From: AWTP1-13 sp963827545
Lineage (GTDB): Bacteria; Pseudomonadota; Alphaproteobacteria; Rhizobiales; Hyphomicrobiaceae
NCBI GenBank assembly: GCA_963827545.1
Contig: CAWHBI010000017.1
Location: 1 to 64,000, forward strand
Length of the DNA: 64,000 bases
Direction of reading: 5' to 3'
The notes below the pieces were generated by a model. It searched no databases. It worked only from the letters and a program-made list of their open reading frames with translations, and had not been told where the DNA came from. This document shows positions 19,152-28,358 of this stretch, piece by piece (within the stretch, counting starts at the first letter, position 1; every line of letters starts with the position of its first letter). The translations under genes were made by a program, and so were the position numbers.

Positions 19152-20203
19152 GTCATGGCCCCCGCGGTCCGGCGGCGGGCAGCTGGCTGTGGGCCTTTGG
19201 CGAGCCGATCGCAGAACGACAGGCACACGCGCGCGAGCGCCACCTTGTCGTCGAGGCTGCGCATCAACGTGTTGGTGACCGTGGTGGCGACCGCGATCTC
19301 GCCGGCGAGCGCCTCGTCCTCGGCGTCGAGCACGAAGCCGTCGATCAGGTCGCCGTAGTGGCGCGCGATGCTGAGCGCATCGGGCGCCAGACCCAGCTCC
19401 GCCATGATCTTGGCCGTCGGCCCCTTCACGGCCTTGCCGCCAATGATCGGAGATACGGCGATGACTGGCGCACCACACGCCCGCATCGCCTCACGCATGC
19501 CGGGAACAGCCAGGATCGGATCGACGCTGAGCCACGGGTTCGACGGGCATATGATGATGCCCGCAAGATAGGGGGCCGAGAGGGCCTGCAGGACTTGCTT
19601 GGTGGGCCGGGCGGTGTCTGCACCCTCGTAGCGAATGCGGCTCACGGCCGGCCGGCATTGATCGCGAACGAAATATTCCTGAAACGCCAGCGTGCCTGCT
19701 TCACTCTCCAGCACCGTGCGCACCGGATCGTCCGCCATGGGCAGGATACGCGCAGCAACGCCAAGCCCCTCGGCCATGCGCGCTGTGATGGCGGTCAGCG
19801 ACTCGCCGGCCGCAAGGCGCCGCGTCCGCTCGACGTGGGTCGCCAGGTCGCGGTCGCCGAGATTGAACCAGGTCGGCCCACCGAGCTCGGCGGTCGCCTG
19901 CATGAAGCTCCAGGTCTCGTCGCGCCGGCCCCAACCAGTTTCCGGATTGACGACGCCACCCAGCGTGTAGAGCGTGGTGTCGACATCGGGCGAGACGTAG
20001 AGGCCCAGATGCTCGAAATCGTCGCCGGTGTTGACGATGACGGTGAGACGGGGGTCAGACCCCTCGCGCCGATCGTCGCGGCAAGATCGCGACGTGGGAG
20101 GCGAGGGGTCTGACCCCCTCCCCAACACATGCGCGAGCCCCAGCGACAGCTTGGCGCCGCCGATACCGCCGGAAAGGGCAACGTAGCTGGCGGGACCGCT
20201 CAT
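19148..20203 (-). CDS. cofD: CofD/FbiA 2-phospho-L-lactate transferase (F420 synthesis)
   Basis: This 351-aa enzyme transfers the phospho-lactate-like moiety to FO. The N-terminus YVALSGGIGGAKLSLGLAHVL, then VNTGDDFEHLGLYVSPDVDT, GDRDLATHVERTRRL and CPSNPWLSVDPILAVPG are diagnostic. Between HVLG and RLTVIVNTGDD lies an in-frame insert of about 22 residues (GSDPS to EGSDP) encoded by a 67-bp palindrome. The insert sits in the loop before the NTGDD motif, so the protein may tolerate it. The gene overlaps cofE and cofC by 4 bases each. Confidence 0.93.
   Translation of the reverse strand: MSGPASYVALSGGIGGAKLSLGLAHVLGRGSDPSPPTSRSCRDDRREGSDPRLTVIVNTGDDFEHLGLYVSPDVDTTLYTLGGVVNPETGWGRRDETWSFMQATAELGGPTWFNLGDRDLATHVERTRRLAAGESLTAITARMAEGLGVAARILPMADDPVRTVLESEAGTLAFQEYFVRDQCRPAVSRIRYEGADTARPTKQVLQALSAPYLAGIIICPSNPWLSVDPILAVPGMREAMRACGAPVIAVSPIIGGKAVKGPTAKIMAELGLAPDALSIARHYGDLIDGFVLDAEDEALAGEIAVATTVTNTLMRSLDDKVALARVCLSFCDRLAKGPQPAARRRTAGAMT
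20051..20117. repeat. 67-bp in-frame palindromic element (family B), copy in cofD
   Basis: The arms (17 bp) and total length (67 bp) are identical to the cofH copy at 16989-17055. The 33-base core matches the reverse complement of the cofH core at about two thirds of positions by hand alignment. The element therefore seems to have inserted in opposite orientation while still encoding GSDP at each end. Confidence 0.9.
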
Positions 20204-20970
20204 CGGAACAGGTCCTGCGCCTTGGGCCGCACCAGGTCAGCCGCCGGCCGCGCTGCGGCGCTCCAAGCAAGACCACGTACGAGCGCCGCCGGGCGCGCCT
20301 CCGCAGCCTCGCCCATGACCAGCACCGCCGCGGCCGCCACGGCATCGGCAAAACCCACCTCGGTCACCTCGAGCGGGCGGCCCGTCATGTCTATCTCGCC
20401 TCGCCGATCCAGCAGCGCTGGCACGCCCGCCGCACCGATAGCAAGTCCCGTCGTGCCGAGCCGCCATGCCCTGCCGGCACTGTCGGAGATCACGATGCCG
20501 ATGTCGGCCTTGAAATGCGCGTCGATCCGCTCCTTGAGGCGCTGCGCGCTGCGATCGGGGTCTTCGGGCAGCAGCAGCACGCGCCGGCCGTGGTCGCCGG
20601 CCTCCAGATTGGACTGGTCGATGCCGGCATTGGCCAGCACCAGGCCGTGGGCGGTGGCGACAATGAGCACGTTCGGTGCCACGCGAAGAACAGCCGTCGC
20701 CTGGCTCAGGATCGCCTCGACGAGATAAACGTCCTTTCTGGTGATCGCCGCGATCTCGCGCGCCCGAGAACTCGGCTCCACCGTCGCCAGTTCGAGGTAG
20801 CGCCCCTCGGCCTTGGAGACGATCTTCTGCGTCACAACCAGGATGTCCTGCGCGCGCGGCGCGAGCTCATTCTGCTCCAGCGCGGTGACAAGGAGCCGAG
20901 CGAGGTCGTCCCCCGGGCGAACGCGCGGGATGCCGTCGAGGGCCGTGACCGTGAGCTGGTGCTGACGCAA
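20200..20970 (-). CDS. cofE: CofE F420-0:L-glutamate ligase
   Basis: This 256-aa GTP-dependent ligase adds gamma-linked glutamate to F420-0. Diagnostic regions are PGDDLARLL, ILVVTQKIVSKAEGR, HGLVLANAGIDQSN and SDSAGRAWRLGTTGLAIGAAG. It lacks the FMN-dependent C-terminal domain found in mycobacterial FbiB, which is normal outside Actinobacteria. It lies 10 bases after npdG and overlaps cofD by 4 bases. Confidence 0.93.
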   Translation of the reverse strand: MRQHQLTVTALDGIPRVRPGDDLARLLVTALEQNELAPRAQDILVVTQKIVSKAEGRYLELATVEPSSRAREIAAITRKDVYLVEAILSQATAVLRVAPNVLIVATAHGLVLANAGIDQSNLEAGDHGRRVLLLPEDPDRSAQRLKERIDAHFKADIGIVISDSAGRAWRLGTTGLAIGAAGVPALLDRRGEIDMTGRPLEVTEVGFADAVAAAAVLVMGEAAEARPAALVRGLAWSAAARPAADLVRPKAQDLFR

Positions 20971-20980
20971 GGGCGCAGTC

Positions 20981-21644
20981 CTACCCGATGCCGGTGATGC
21001 GGATGCCGGCGCCGTCTACCTTGTAATTGCGATTGATGCCGATCAGCACCGATGTCAAGGCCTCCCCCGCCACGGCGTTCGCCAGCGGGCCGGCGTGCAC
21101 GCCCCGCAAGCCGGCCGCTTCGGCCAGCGCCACGGCGACGGCCCGATCCTTGGGATCATCGCCGAATATCAGGACATCGCAATCGATTGCAGCATCGGAT
21201 TGGAGCTTGTGTGCAGCGACATTGTGAAACGCCGCCACCACCCGCACCCCTTCGCCGAGCCGCTTCTGCGTGGCAAGCGCAGCGCAGGTCTCAGGCGGCA
21301 GCTGCACGCGCGCGACCTTGGGCGGCACCAGCGGCACGGTTGCGTCGACCACGATCTTGCCGGCGACGTGCGCCTTGATCTCATCCAAGATCTGCGCGTG
21401 GCTGGCCCAGGGAACCGCCAACACAATCACCTCGCCCGCCCTGGCGGCATCCGCGTTGGTGGCACCACGCGGTGCCGGCGTGCCGACTTTGACCGCCAGC
21501 GTCTCGGCGGCGGCTTTCGCCTTGTCGGCGCTGCGCGAGCCAATGACAATCCCATAGCCCGCGGCTGCCCAGCGCTGTCGCCAGTCCGGCGCCCAGGGTA
21601 CCCGTGCCGCCAATGATCGCCAAAGTCGGTTTGTCGGAAGGCAC
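20981..21644 (-). pseudogene. npdG: NpdG F420:NADPH oxidoreductase, frameshifted
   Basis: This is the NADPH-dependent F420 reductase that supplies F420H2. The N-terminal Rossmann loop IIGGTGTLGAGLATAL is in one frame. GIVIGSRSADKAK through the C-terminal GINRNYKVDGAGIRITGIG is in another. A single extra base near 21558 (CGCGGGCTATGG; removing one G gives SRGYGIV) accounts for the break. The likely start is the GTG at 21644 (VPSDKPTLAI) behind GGGAGCTG. The total is about 220 aa, normal for the family. It lies directly after pxpA on the same strand. Confidence 0.83.
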
Positions 21645-21658
21645 GAAGACAGCTCCCG

Positions 21659-22432
21659 TCACAGCTTCATGTCGGTCAGCGGCACGATAGCTATGCCGGC
21701 TTCCTCCAGACCCTGGCGGATCCCCCGCGCCACGGCCACTCCCGTCGCCTCGTCGCCGTGGACGCACAGCGTGTGCACGTCGACCTTAACCTTGTTGCCG
21801 TTGCGGGAGATGATCTCACCGTCGCGCACCATGCGCACGGCCTGCTCGGCGGCCTTGCTCGGGTCCTTGATGACGGCGCCGGGGTTGGTGCGGGAGGCGA
21901 GGTTGCCGTCGTCGTCGTAGAGGCGGTCGGGGAAGCTCTCGCGCGCCAGCGGCAAGCCCAGCTTCTCGGCCGCCTTCTGCATCTGCGAGCCGTAGAGAGC
22001 CACGTAGATGATATTCCGGTCGACCGTCTTGATGGCCCGGCCAATGGCCATGGCGTAACCCTCGTCCTCGGCGGCCATGTTGTTGAGCGCACCGTGTGGC
22101 TTCAAATGCGTCACCTTCAGGCCCGCGTAGCTGGCCATCGCCTGCAGCGCCCCGATCTGATACGCGACCATGTATTCGAGGTCGCTCGGCTTCATCTGAA
22201 TGCGCCGCCGGCCGAAACCCCACAGGTCGTTGAAGCCCGGGTGCACGCCCACGCTGACGCCCTCCTGCTTCGCCAGCATGCAAAGGCGGTGCATGGTGTT
22301 GGGGTCGCCGGCGTGAAAGCCGCAGGCCACGCTGGCCGACTTGATGATCTTCATGAGCTCGGCATCGTTGCCGATGTCGTAGACGCCCCAGCCCTCGGCA
22401 ATGTCCGCGTTGAGGTTGATCGTCTTCGCCAT
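21659..22432 (-). CDS. pxpA: 5-oxoprolinase subunit PxpA (LamB/YcsF family)
   Basis: This 257-aa protein has the diagnostic NLNADIAEGWG, ACGFHAGDPNTM, GVHPGFNDLWGFGRR, THLKPHGALNNM and DVHTLCVHGD segments. PxpABC hydrolyses 5-oxoproline to glutamate using ATP. Here pxpA is transcribed divergently from pxpB and pxpC, with a likely shared operator between. It heads the minus-strand run that continues into the F420 genes 14 bases later, so the 5-oxoprolinase and F420 functions may be co-expressed. A related lactam as substrate is possible. Confidence 0.93.
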   Translation of the reverse strand: MAKTINLNADIAEGWGVYDIGNDAELMKIIKSASVACGFHAGDPNTMHRLCMLAKQEGVSVGVHPGFNDLWGFGRRRIQMKPSDLEYMVAYQIGALQAMASYAGLKVTHLKPHGALNNMAAEDEGYAMAIGRAIKTVDRNIIYVALYGSQMQKAAEKLGLPLARESFPDRLYDDDGNLASRTNPGAVIKDPSKAAEQAVRMVRDGEIISRNGNKVKVDVHTLCVHGDEATGVAVARGIRQGLEEAGIAIVPLTDMKL

Positions 22433-22479
22433 AGTGCAGCCTACCGCTCCTGCCGGGTCCGAGAAGAGATGGTACTATT

Positions 22480-22494
22480 TATGGTAAGACCATA
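22480..22494. promoter_or_regulatory. Operator-like palindrome TATGGT-N3-ACCATA
   Basis: A perfect 6-bp inverted repeat (TATGGTAAGACCATA) lies in the roughly 100-bp space between divergent pxpA and pxpB. An additional ATGGTAC half lies just upstream. GntR-family regulators of the HutC type often bind GGT...ACC palindromes, and such a regulator is encoded immediately after pxpC. It probably controls both directions. Confidence 0.5.
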
Positions 22495-22530
22495 CAATTG
22501 TCGGGCTCGTTGGGCAGGACTCACGAAGGT

Positions 22531-23280
22531 ATGCAAACGCAACAGCGGATGCGGCTGCTTCCGTGCGGCGACACGGCCCTCGCCGTCGAATTCGGCGACG
22601 GCATCGACCGCCGCGTCAGCGCACTCGTGCTGGGACTCGCGGAACGACTTGCGACGGCGAGCATCGCCGGGCTGGTCGAGCTGGTGCCCACCTTTCGCTC
22701 CCTGATGATCCACTACGACCCCTCGGTGCTGTCCCAGGAGGCATTGAAGACCAAGCTCGCGCCGCTGCTCTCGGGCCTGGAAGCGGCGGAAGGCTCCGGC
22801 CGCTTGTGGCGGGTCCCCGCATGCTACCACCCAAGCCTCGCGCCCGACCTGGCGGAGGTGGCAGGCCGCACCGGCCTTAGCCCCGATCAGGTTGCCGAGC
22901 GCCACAGCGCCGTAACCTATCATGTCTACATGGTGGGCTTCCTGCCAGGCTATCCATACATGGGAGACCTGCCGCCGGAGCTGGCGCTGCCGCGCCGGGA
23001 GAACCCGCGCACCAAGGTGCCCGCCGGCTCCATCGCCATTGCCACCACCCTGACCGCCGTCTACACGCTGGAAAGCCCGGGCGGCTGGCATCTCATCGGG
23101 CGAACACCGGTTCCGCTATGGGACTTGCGCCGCGATCCGCCAGCCATCCTCAGCGCCGGCGACAAGGTCGAATTCCAGCCTATCTCCCTGGGAGAGTACG
23201 AGGCGCTCTCGGCCAAGACTGCCGCGGGGGAGTTTCGGCTCGAGCCGGAAGAGGAGCCCACTCGAAGGGCACGGGCATGA
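22531..23280 (+). CDS. pxpB: 5-oxoprolinase subunit PxpB (KipI family)
   Basis: This 249-aa protein has the KipI-type segments RLLPCGDTALAVEFGD at the N-terminus and VGFLPGYPYMGDLP with PRTKVPAGSIAIA in the C-terminal half. I use the ATG at 22531; an alternative start 33 bases upstream lies closer to the operator. It overlaps pxpC by 4 bases (ATGA). Together they form the carboxyltransferase-like half of 5-oxoprolinase. Confidence 0.92.
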   Translation: MQTQQRMRLLPCGDTALAVEFGDGIDRRVSALVLGLAERLATASIAGLVELVPTFRSLMIHYDPSVLSQEALKTKLAPLLSGLEAAEGSGRLWRVPACYHPSLAPDLAEVAGRTGLSPDQVAERHSAVTYHVYMVGFLPGYPYMGDLPPELALPRRENPRTKVPAGSIAIATTLTAVYTLESPGGWHLIGRTPVPLWDLRRDPPAILSAGDKVEFQPISLGEYEALSAKTAAGEFRLEPEEEPTRRARA

Positions 23281-24362
23281 AGCCGGCGCTGAAAGTGCTG
23301 GCGCCCGGCCTGATGACGACGGTGCAGGACTTCGGGCGGCCGGGCTATCAGCGCCTCGGCATCCCCGTGTCCGGCGCGCTCGATCCCGTGAGCCTGCGCG
23401 CGGCCAACCTCGTCCTCGGCAACCCGCCGGGAATGGGAGCGCTCGAGATCGCCTATCAAGGCCCCACGCTTCTGGTCGAGGCAGACAGCGTGCGGGTGGC
23501 TCTCGCGGGCAGCATCGCGCCTGTCGATATCCTCTCGGGCGAGGGCGCCCCCGGCGACCAGCAGCTTCCTCCCTTGCAGAGCGTTCGCCTGCGCAAGGGC
23601 CAGGTTCTGCGCGTCGGGGCGCTGTCCGGCATCGCCATTGGCTATCTCGCGGTCGAGGGCGGGTTCAACATCGCCCCAGCCCTCGGCAGTCAGTCGACCT
23701 ACGCACGCGCCGGCCTCGGCGGTTTTGCGGGACGTGCGCTTCGAGCAGGAGACCTGCTGCCTCTGAGACAGGCGCGAGCGGTCGAGCGCGACGAGCGCAT
23801 GCTGTCCTCGCTCGACCGGGCGCTTCCGAAACGCTTCCGCGTCGTCCTCGGGCCCCAGGACGATTATTTCACCGATCAGGGTAAACGCACCCTGCTGGAG
23901 AGCACCTACACCGTCTCGCCGGCCTCCGACCGCATGGGCATGCGGCTGGAAGGCCCAACGCTCGAGCACGGGCCCAAGGGCTACAACATCGTCTCGGACG
24001 GCATCGCACCGGGCTCCATCCAGGTGCCCGGCAACGGCCTGCCCATCGTGCTGCTTGCTGACCGGCAGACGACGGGCGGCTATCCCAAGATCGCCACGGT
24101 GATTTCCGCCGATCTCCCTGCGCTGGGGCGCCTGACGCCTGGCGCCAAGGTCGCCTTCGAAGCCGTCACCATCGACGCCGCCGAGGCGGCGCATCGGCAG
24201 CTCGCATCCAGCCTTGCCGCGATGCCCGACCTGATCGTTGCCGTCCGTCGTGCGGCCACCGTCGACGAAGCGGCACTGCTGGGCTCCAACCTCGTCAGCG
24301 GCATGATCAGTGCGCACGACATCAATACGCATGAGGCGCACTGGGACCCGCCCGACCCTTGA
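23277..24362 (+). CDS. pxpC: 5-oxoprolinase subunit PxpC (KipA family)
   Basis: This 361-aa biotin-dependent-carboxylase-like protein begins LKVLAPGLMTTVQDFGRPGYQRLGIPVSGALD, the family hallmark. It continues with LGPQDDYFTDQG and LLADRQTTGGYPKIATVISADLP. The start overlaps the pxpB stop. A GntR-type regulator gene follows after 43 bases. Confidence 0.93.
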   Translation: MKPALKVLAPGLMTTVQDFGRPGYQRLGIPVSGALDPVSLRAANLVLGNPPGMGALEIAYQGPTLLVEADSVRVALAGSIAPVDILSGEGAPGDQQLPPLQSVRLRKGQVLRVGALSGIAIGYLAVEGGFNIAPALGSQSTYARAGLGGFAGRALRAGDLLPLRQARAVERDERMLSSLDRALPKRFRVVLGPQDDYFTDQGKRTLLESTYTVSPASDRMGMRLEGPTLEHGPKGYNIVSDGIAPGSIQVPGNGLPIVLLADRQTTGGYPKIATVISADLPALGRLTPGAKVAFEAVTIDAAEAAHRQLASSLAAMPDLIVAVRRAATVDEAALLGSNLVSGMISAHDINTHEAHWDPPDP

Positions 24363-24405
24363 GCAGGTTGCTTGACCCAAAAGCATCCTTCCAGCACAGA
24401 ACGCG

Positions 24406-25191
24406 GTGAGCGCAGACCAGGATAACGACAGCATGGCCAATCGCACCCGCAAGCCCATGGCCCGCCAGGATGCCGACAGCCGGGTGCCGCGCTACCTGCA
24501 GGTGGCGTCCGTGCTGCGCCGGCGCATCCGCGACGGGCATTGGGCCGTGGGCGACAAGATCGCCACGCTGGAGGAGCTGGAGCGTGAATTCAGCGTCGCC
24601 CGCGTAACGGTCCGGCAGGCCATCGATCTGCTCCAAGGCGAAGGCCTGGTGAAGTCGTTCCAGGGTCGCGGCACCTACGTCACCAAGGCGATCGAGAACG
24701 ACCGCTGGATGCAGCTTGCCACCGACTGGGAAAGCCTGATCGCGCCCATTCGCGACCACGTTCCCCACATGCTGCCCTCCGAGCCGGAGCCTGCTCCCAG
24801 GATCGAGGCGGACGACGGCATTCCGGCACAGGCCTACGTGTTCCTGCGCAGCATCCAGAAGCGCGGCGGCAAGCCCTACGCCTATGCCCGCGTGCACATC
24901 GCAAGCCATGTGCATTCTCGAGCCGCGAAGGACTTTTCGTCGCGCGTGGCGCTGGCCGTGCTGTCCGAGATGAAGGACGTGGCGATCTCGCGCGCGCACC
25001 AGACCGTCGTGGTGGGCGCCGCCGACATCGAAACGGCACGCCAGCTCGAAATCGCCCTCAATGCGCCGACGGCGGAGGCGCGCTGCGTCGTCACCGGCAA
25101 GGACGGCATCGTCATCTACATCGGCGAGATCACCTACCCCGGCGACTACGTGCGGCTCAACATCGAGCTGATCGGTGGAGAGCGCGCCTGA
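24406..25191 (+). CDS. GntR/HutC-family transcriptional regulator (UTRA domain)
   Basis: This 261-aa regulator has an N-terminal winged helix (PRYLQVASVLRRRIRDGHWAVGDK, then VARVTVRQAIDLLQGEGLV and FQGRGTYV) and a C-terminal UTRA ligand-binding domain (about residues 115-250). It probably senses a substrate or product of the pxp/F420 locus and binds the palindrome between pxpA and pxpB. A later ATG at 24433 is possible; the GTG at 24406 gives the longer form. Confidence 0.88.
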   Translation: MSADQDNDSMANRTRKPMARQDADSRVPRYLQVASVLRRRIRDGHWAVGDKIATLEELEREFSVARVTVRQAIDLLQGEGLVKSFQGRGTYVTKAIENDRWMQLATDWESLIAPIRDHVPHMLPSEPEPAPRIEADDGIPAQAYVFLRSIQKRGGKPYAYARVHIASHVHSRAAKDFSSRVALAVLSEMKDVAISRAHQTVVVGAADIETARQLEIALNAPTAEARCVVTGKDGIVIYIGEITYPGDYVRLNIELIGGERA

Positions 25192-25234
25192 CGGGGCAGC
25201 GCACGTTTGCCGTCGAGCCCCTAGTTCGCGCAAG

Positions 25235-25876
25235 ATGCCACCAGCCATGCAAAGCAAGGGCAAAATTCAAGACCAGCGGGACAACCGCGAGGCGGCGCCC
25301 TTGGAGTTCGAGCTGCGCGTGCGCCGCATTCACCGCCGCGACCTCAACCGCGTGTGGTCGTTCCTCAAGCGCGTATTCCGGGATGTGGGCCGGCAGACCG
25401 TCGAATATCAGCGTCCGCGGCTGAAGAAGCACTTCTCAGAAATCTACGAGGAAGAGGGGGTCGAGCAGCTTCTGTTCGAAGTGAAGAAGGGCGCCAAGCA
25501 CGAGCTGATCGGCTATGCCGAGTATGCCTACGAGATCGTCGGCTCGGACAACTGGATGAACCAGCGCTACTTCGAGAATCGCGACATGCGCCCGCTGTTC
25601 GTGCAGGAACTCGCGGTCCACCCCGACTATCACGGGCTCGGCGTCGGCTCGTTCATGATGGAGCAGATCGAGCACGCCGCCCGCCTGCGTGGCTGCACGC
25701 ACGTGGTGCTGGAGGTGGCGGAGAACAACGAGGAAGCGCTGAAGTTCTATCGCAAGCGCAATTTCTTCAAGCTCGACGCCGCGGTGTTCCTGGCCCGCAA
25801 GCTGGTCGTGGGCGATGAGCTGCTGGGGCCCCGCAAGATCAGACCACGCCGGCCGGAGCTGCCGCCCGAGGCTTGA
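25235..25876 (+). CDS. GNAT-family N-acetyltransferase
   Basis: This 213-aa protein contains the GNAT core: VQELAVHPDYHGLGVGSFMMEQIEHAAR (acetyl-CoA loop) and VLEVAENNEEALKFYRKRNF. The N-terminal part is basic (VRRIHRRDLNRVWSFLKRVF). The start is uncertain between 25235 and 25247. It follows the GntR gene closely and may be in the same unit. The acceptor is unknown. Confidence 0.82.
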   Translation: MPPAMQSKGKIQDQRDNREAAPLEFELRVRRIHRRDLNRVWSFLKRVFRDVGRQTVEYQRPRLKKHFSEIYEEEGVEQLLFEVKKGAKHELIGYAEYAYEIVGSDNWMNQRYFENRDMRPLFVQELAVHPDYHGLGVGSFMMEQIEHAARLRGCTHVVLEVAENNEEALKFYRKRNFFKLDAAVFLARKLVVGDELLGPRKIRPRRPELPPEA

Positions 25877-26000
25877 TTTCCTGGCGGCGCTCCTCCTCTC
25901 CGCTGCCTGCGCGCAGAGGAGGACTTCACCCGGACGTGCCGTCGCCTCAACTTGTGCTAAACATAGGACGAGTTAGGCCTCAACGAAGGACGAGCGGGGC

Positions 26001-28358
26001 GTGGCAGACCACAGCGTTGAGCAGGGCATCGGCGCGCGCCTCCTGCGCAAGGAGGACGACCGCTACATGCGCGGCCGGGGCCAGTACGTCGGCGACATCC
26101 GGCTGCCCGGCATGCAGGAGGTGGCTTTCCTGCGCAGCCCGCTGGCACACGCCCGCATCAAGGCGATCAGCATCCCGCCCGCCATCCGCGATAGCGTGTT
26201 CATCGCCGAGGACCTGGCCGGCGTTGCTCCGATCCGCGCCGACACCGCGCTTCCCGGTTTCAAGTCCTCCGTGCAGCCGATCCTTGCCACCGGCAAGGTG
26301 CGCTACGTCGGCGAGCTGGTCGCCATGTGCGTGGCGCCGACGCGGGCCGAGGCTGAGGACCTGGTGGCCGAGATCGACGTGGATTTCGAGCCGCTGCCCG
26401 TGGTCCACGACATGCTGGCCGGCCGCCAGCCCGGCGCGCCGCTGGTGCACGAGCACTGGGGCGACAACCTCTTCCTCACCACCGCCACCGACGTGGATTT
26501 CGAGGCCGTCAAGGCCAAGGCCGCCGTCTCCGTCACGCGCGAGCTGCGCACCGCCCGCCAGGCCATGTGCCCGCTCGAAGGCCGCGGCGTGGTCGCCGCC
26601 TGGCACACCAGGCTCGATCAGCTGATTGTCTATAGTTCCACCCAGCAGCCCCACATCGTCCGTACCGGCCTCGCCGAATGCCTTGGGCTCGACGAGGGCC
26701 AGGTGCGCGTGATCGCGCCCGATGTCGGTGGCGGGTTCGGCTACAAGGGCATCCTGCTGCCCGAGGAGATCGCACTGTCCTGGGCGACGCGCCGGCTGGG
26801 CTGCCCGCTCAGGTGGCTCGAGGACCGCCGCGAGGGTCTCGCCGCCAACGCCAACTGCCGCGAGCACCACTACATCCTCACCGCCTACGCCAACGCCGAC
26901 GGCAAGCTGCTGGCGCTCGACTGCGAAGCGACCGTCAATTCAGGGGCCTATTCGGCCTATCCGTTCTCGGCCTGCCTGGAGGCGGGGCAGATCGGCTCGA
27001 TCCTGCCAGGGCTCTACGACTTCCCGCACTACCGTTGCCGCACCTGGTCGGTCGCCACCAACAAGCCGCCGATCCTGCCCTACCGCGGCGTCGCCCGCAC
27101 GGGTGTGTGCTTCGCGCTGGAAGTGACGCTCGACGCGCTGGCGCGCAAGCTCGGCATCGAGCCCAACGCGCTGCGCTTCAACAGTCTCGTGCGCCCCGAA
27201 CAGATGCCGTTCGACAATATCGCCAAGCGCCATTTCAACTCGGGCGACTACCCCGAGGCCTTGCGCCGCGCCATCGAGGCGATCGGCTTCGACCAGGTGC
27301 GCGCGCGCCAGAAGCGCGTCGAGCCGGACGGCCGGCGCATCGGCGTGGGCTTTGCCATGTACGCCGAGCAGGCCGGGCACGGCACCAGCGTCTACGCCGC
27401 CTGGGGCATCCCGTTCGTGCCCGGTCACGAGCAGTGCCAGGCCCGGTTCACGCCCGACGGCGGGCTGGAGCTGAGGATCGGCGCGCACAGCCATGGCCAA
27501 GGCCTGGAAACCACGCTGTCCCAGGTCGCGCATTCCATCCTCGGCGTGCCGCACGCGCGCATCAAGCTGGTGCACGGCGACACGGCCGAGACGCCCTACT
27601 CCACCGGCACCTGGGGCTCGCGCTGCATGATCATGTCGGGCGGCGCCGTGGCCGCCGCATGCGAGGAGCTGGCCGACCGCGTTCTCAGGATCGCGGCCGC
27701 GCTGTTGCAGACCCGCCGCGAGGACGTGCGCATCGAAGGCGGCGAGGTCGTAGGGGCGTCGGGCCGCATGGCCGTCGCCGAGGTCGCGCGCACCTGGTAT
27801 CGCCGGCCGCAGGACCTGCCGCCCGACCTCAATCCCGGCGGGCTCGAGGTGACGTCCGGCTACAAGGCCGAGCGCGACACCGGCACCTTCAGCTACGCGG
27901 CGCATGCAGCGGTCGTGGCGGTCGATACCGAAACGGGCGAGATCGAGATCCTCGACTACGTCGTGGTCGAGGACGGCGGCGTGCTGGTGAACCCCATGAT
28001 CGTCGACGGCCAGGTGCTCGGCGGCACGGCCCAGGGCATCGGCACGGCGCTGTACGAGGAAATGCCTTACGACGCGCAGGGCCAGCCGCTCGCCTCCACG
28101 CTGTCCGACTACCTGCTGCCGGGGCCAGCCGAGGTGCCGGACATCCGCATCCTGCACATGGAGACCCCCTCGCCGTACACGCGGTTCGGCCAGAAGGGCA
28201 TCGGCGAGGGCGGCGCCATCGCCCCGCCAGCCGCCATCACCAACGCTATCAACGATGCGCTGCAGGACCTGGGCGTCGAGCTGCTGGTGTCGCCCATCAC
28301 GCCCCGGCGCATTGCCGAAGCGATCGACCGCGCGGGACCGAGAGCCGCCGCGGCATGA
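26001..28358 (+). CDS. Xanthine dehydrogenase/CO dehydrogenase-family molybdopterin-binding large subunit
   Basis: This 785-aa large subunit of a CoxLMS-type molybdenum hydroxylase has the N-terminal GARLLRKEDDRYMRGRGQYVGDI, the molybdopterin region DVGGGFGYKG and the C-terminal QKGIGEGGAIAPPAA with the catalytic Glu. The active-site loop reads PYRGVARTGVCFALE. It lacks the AYxCSFR motif of true form I CO dehydrogenase, so this is a form II-like or other aldehyde/N-heterocycle hydroxylase. It has no signal peptide. The gene overlaps the FAD-subunit gene by 4 bases. Confidence 0.92.
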   Translation: MADHSVEQGIGARLLRKEDDRYMRGRGQYVGDIRLPGMQEVAFLRSPLAHARIKAISIPPAIRDSVFIAEDLAGVAPIRADTALPGFKSSVQPILATGKVRYVGELVAMCVAPTRAEAEDLVAEIDVDFEPLPVVHDMLAGRQPGAPLVHEHWGDNLFLTTATDVDFEAVKAKAAVSVTRELRTARQAMCPLEGRGVVAAWHTRLDQLIVYSSTQQPHIVRTGLAECLGLDEGQVRVIAPDVGGGFGYKGILLPEEIALSWATRRLGCPLRWLEDRREGLAANANCREHHYILTAYANADGKLLALDCEATVNSGAYSAYPFSACLEAGQIGSILPGLYDFPHYRCRTWSVATNKPPILPYRGVARTGVCFALEVTLDALARKLGIEPNALRFNSLVRPEQMPFDNIAKRHFNSGDYPEALRRAIEAIGFDQVRARQKRVEPDGRRIGVGFAMYAEQAGHGTSVYAAWGIPFVPGHEQCQARFTPDGGLELRIGAHSHGQGLETTLSQVAHSILGVPHARIKLVHGDTAETPYSTGTWGSRCMIMSGGAVAAACEELADRVLRIAAALLQTRREDVRIEGGEVVGASGRMAVAEVARTWYRRPQDLPPDLNPGGLEVTSGYKAERDTGTFSYAAHAAVVAVDTETGEIEILDYVVVEDGGVLVNPMIVDGQVLGGTAQGIGTALYEEMPYDAQGQPLASTLSDYLLPGPAEVPDIRILHMETPSPYTRFGQKGIGEGGAIAPPAAITNAINDALQDLGVELLVSPITPRRIAEAIDRAGPRAAAA

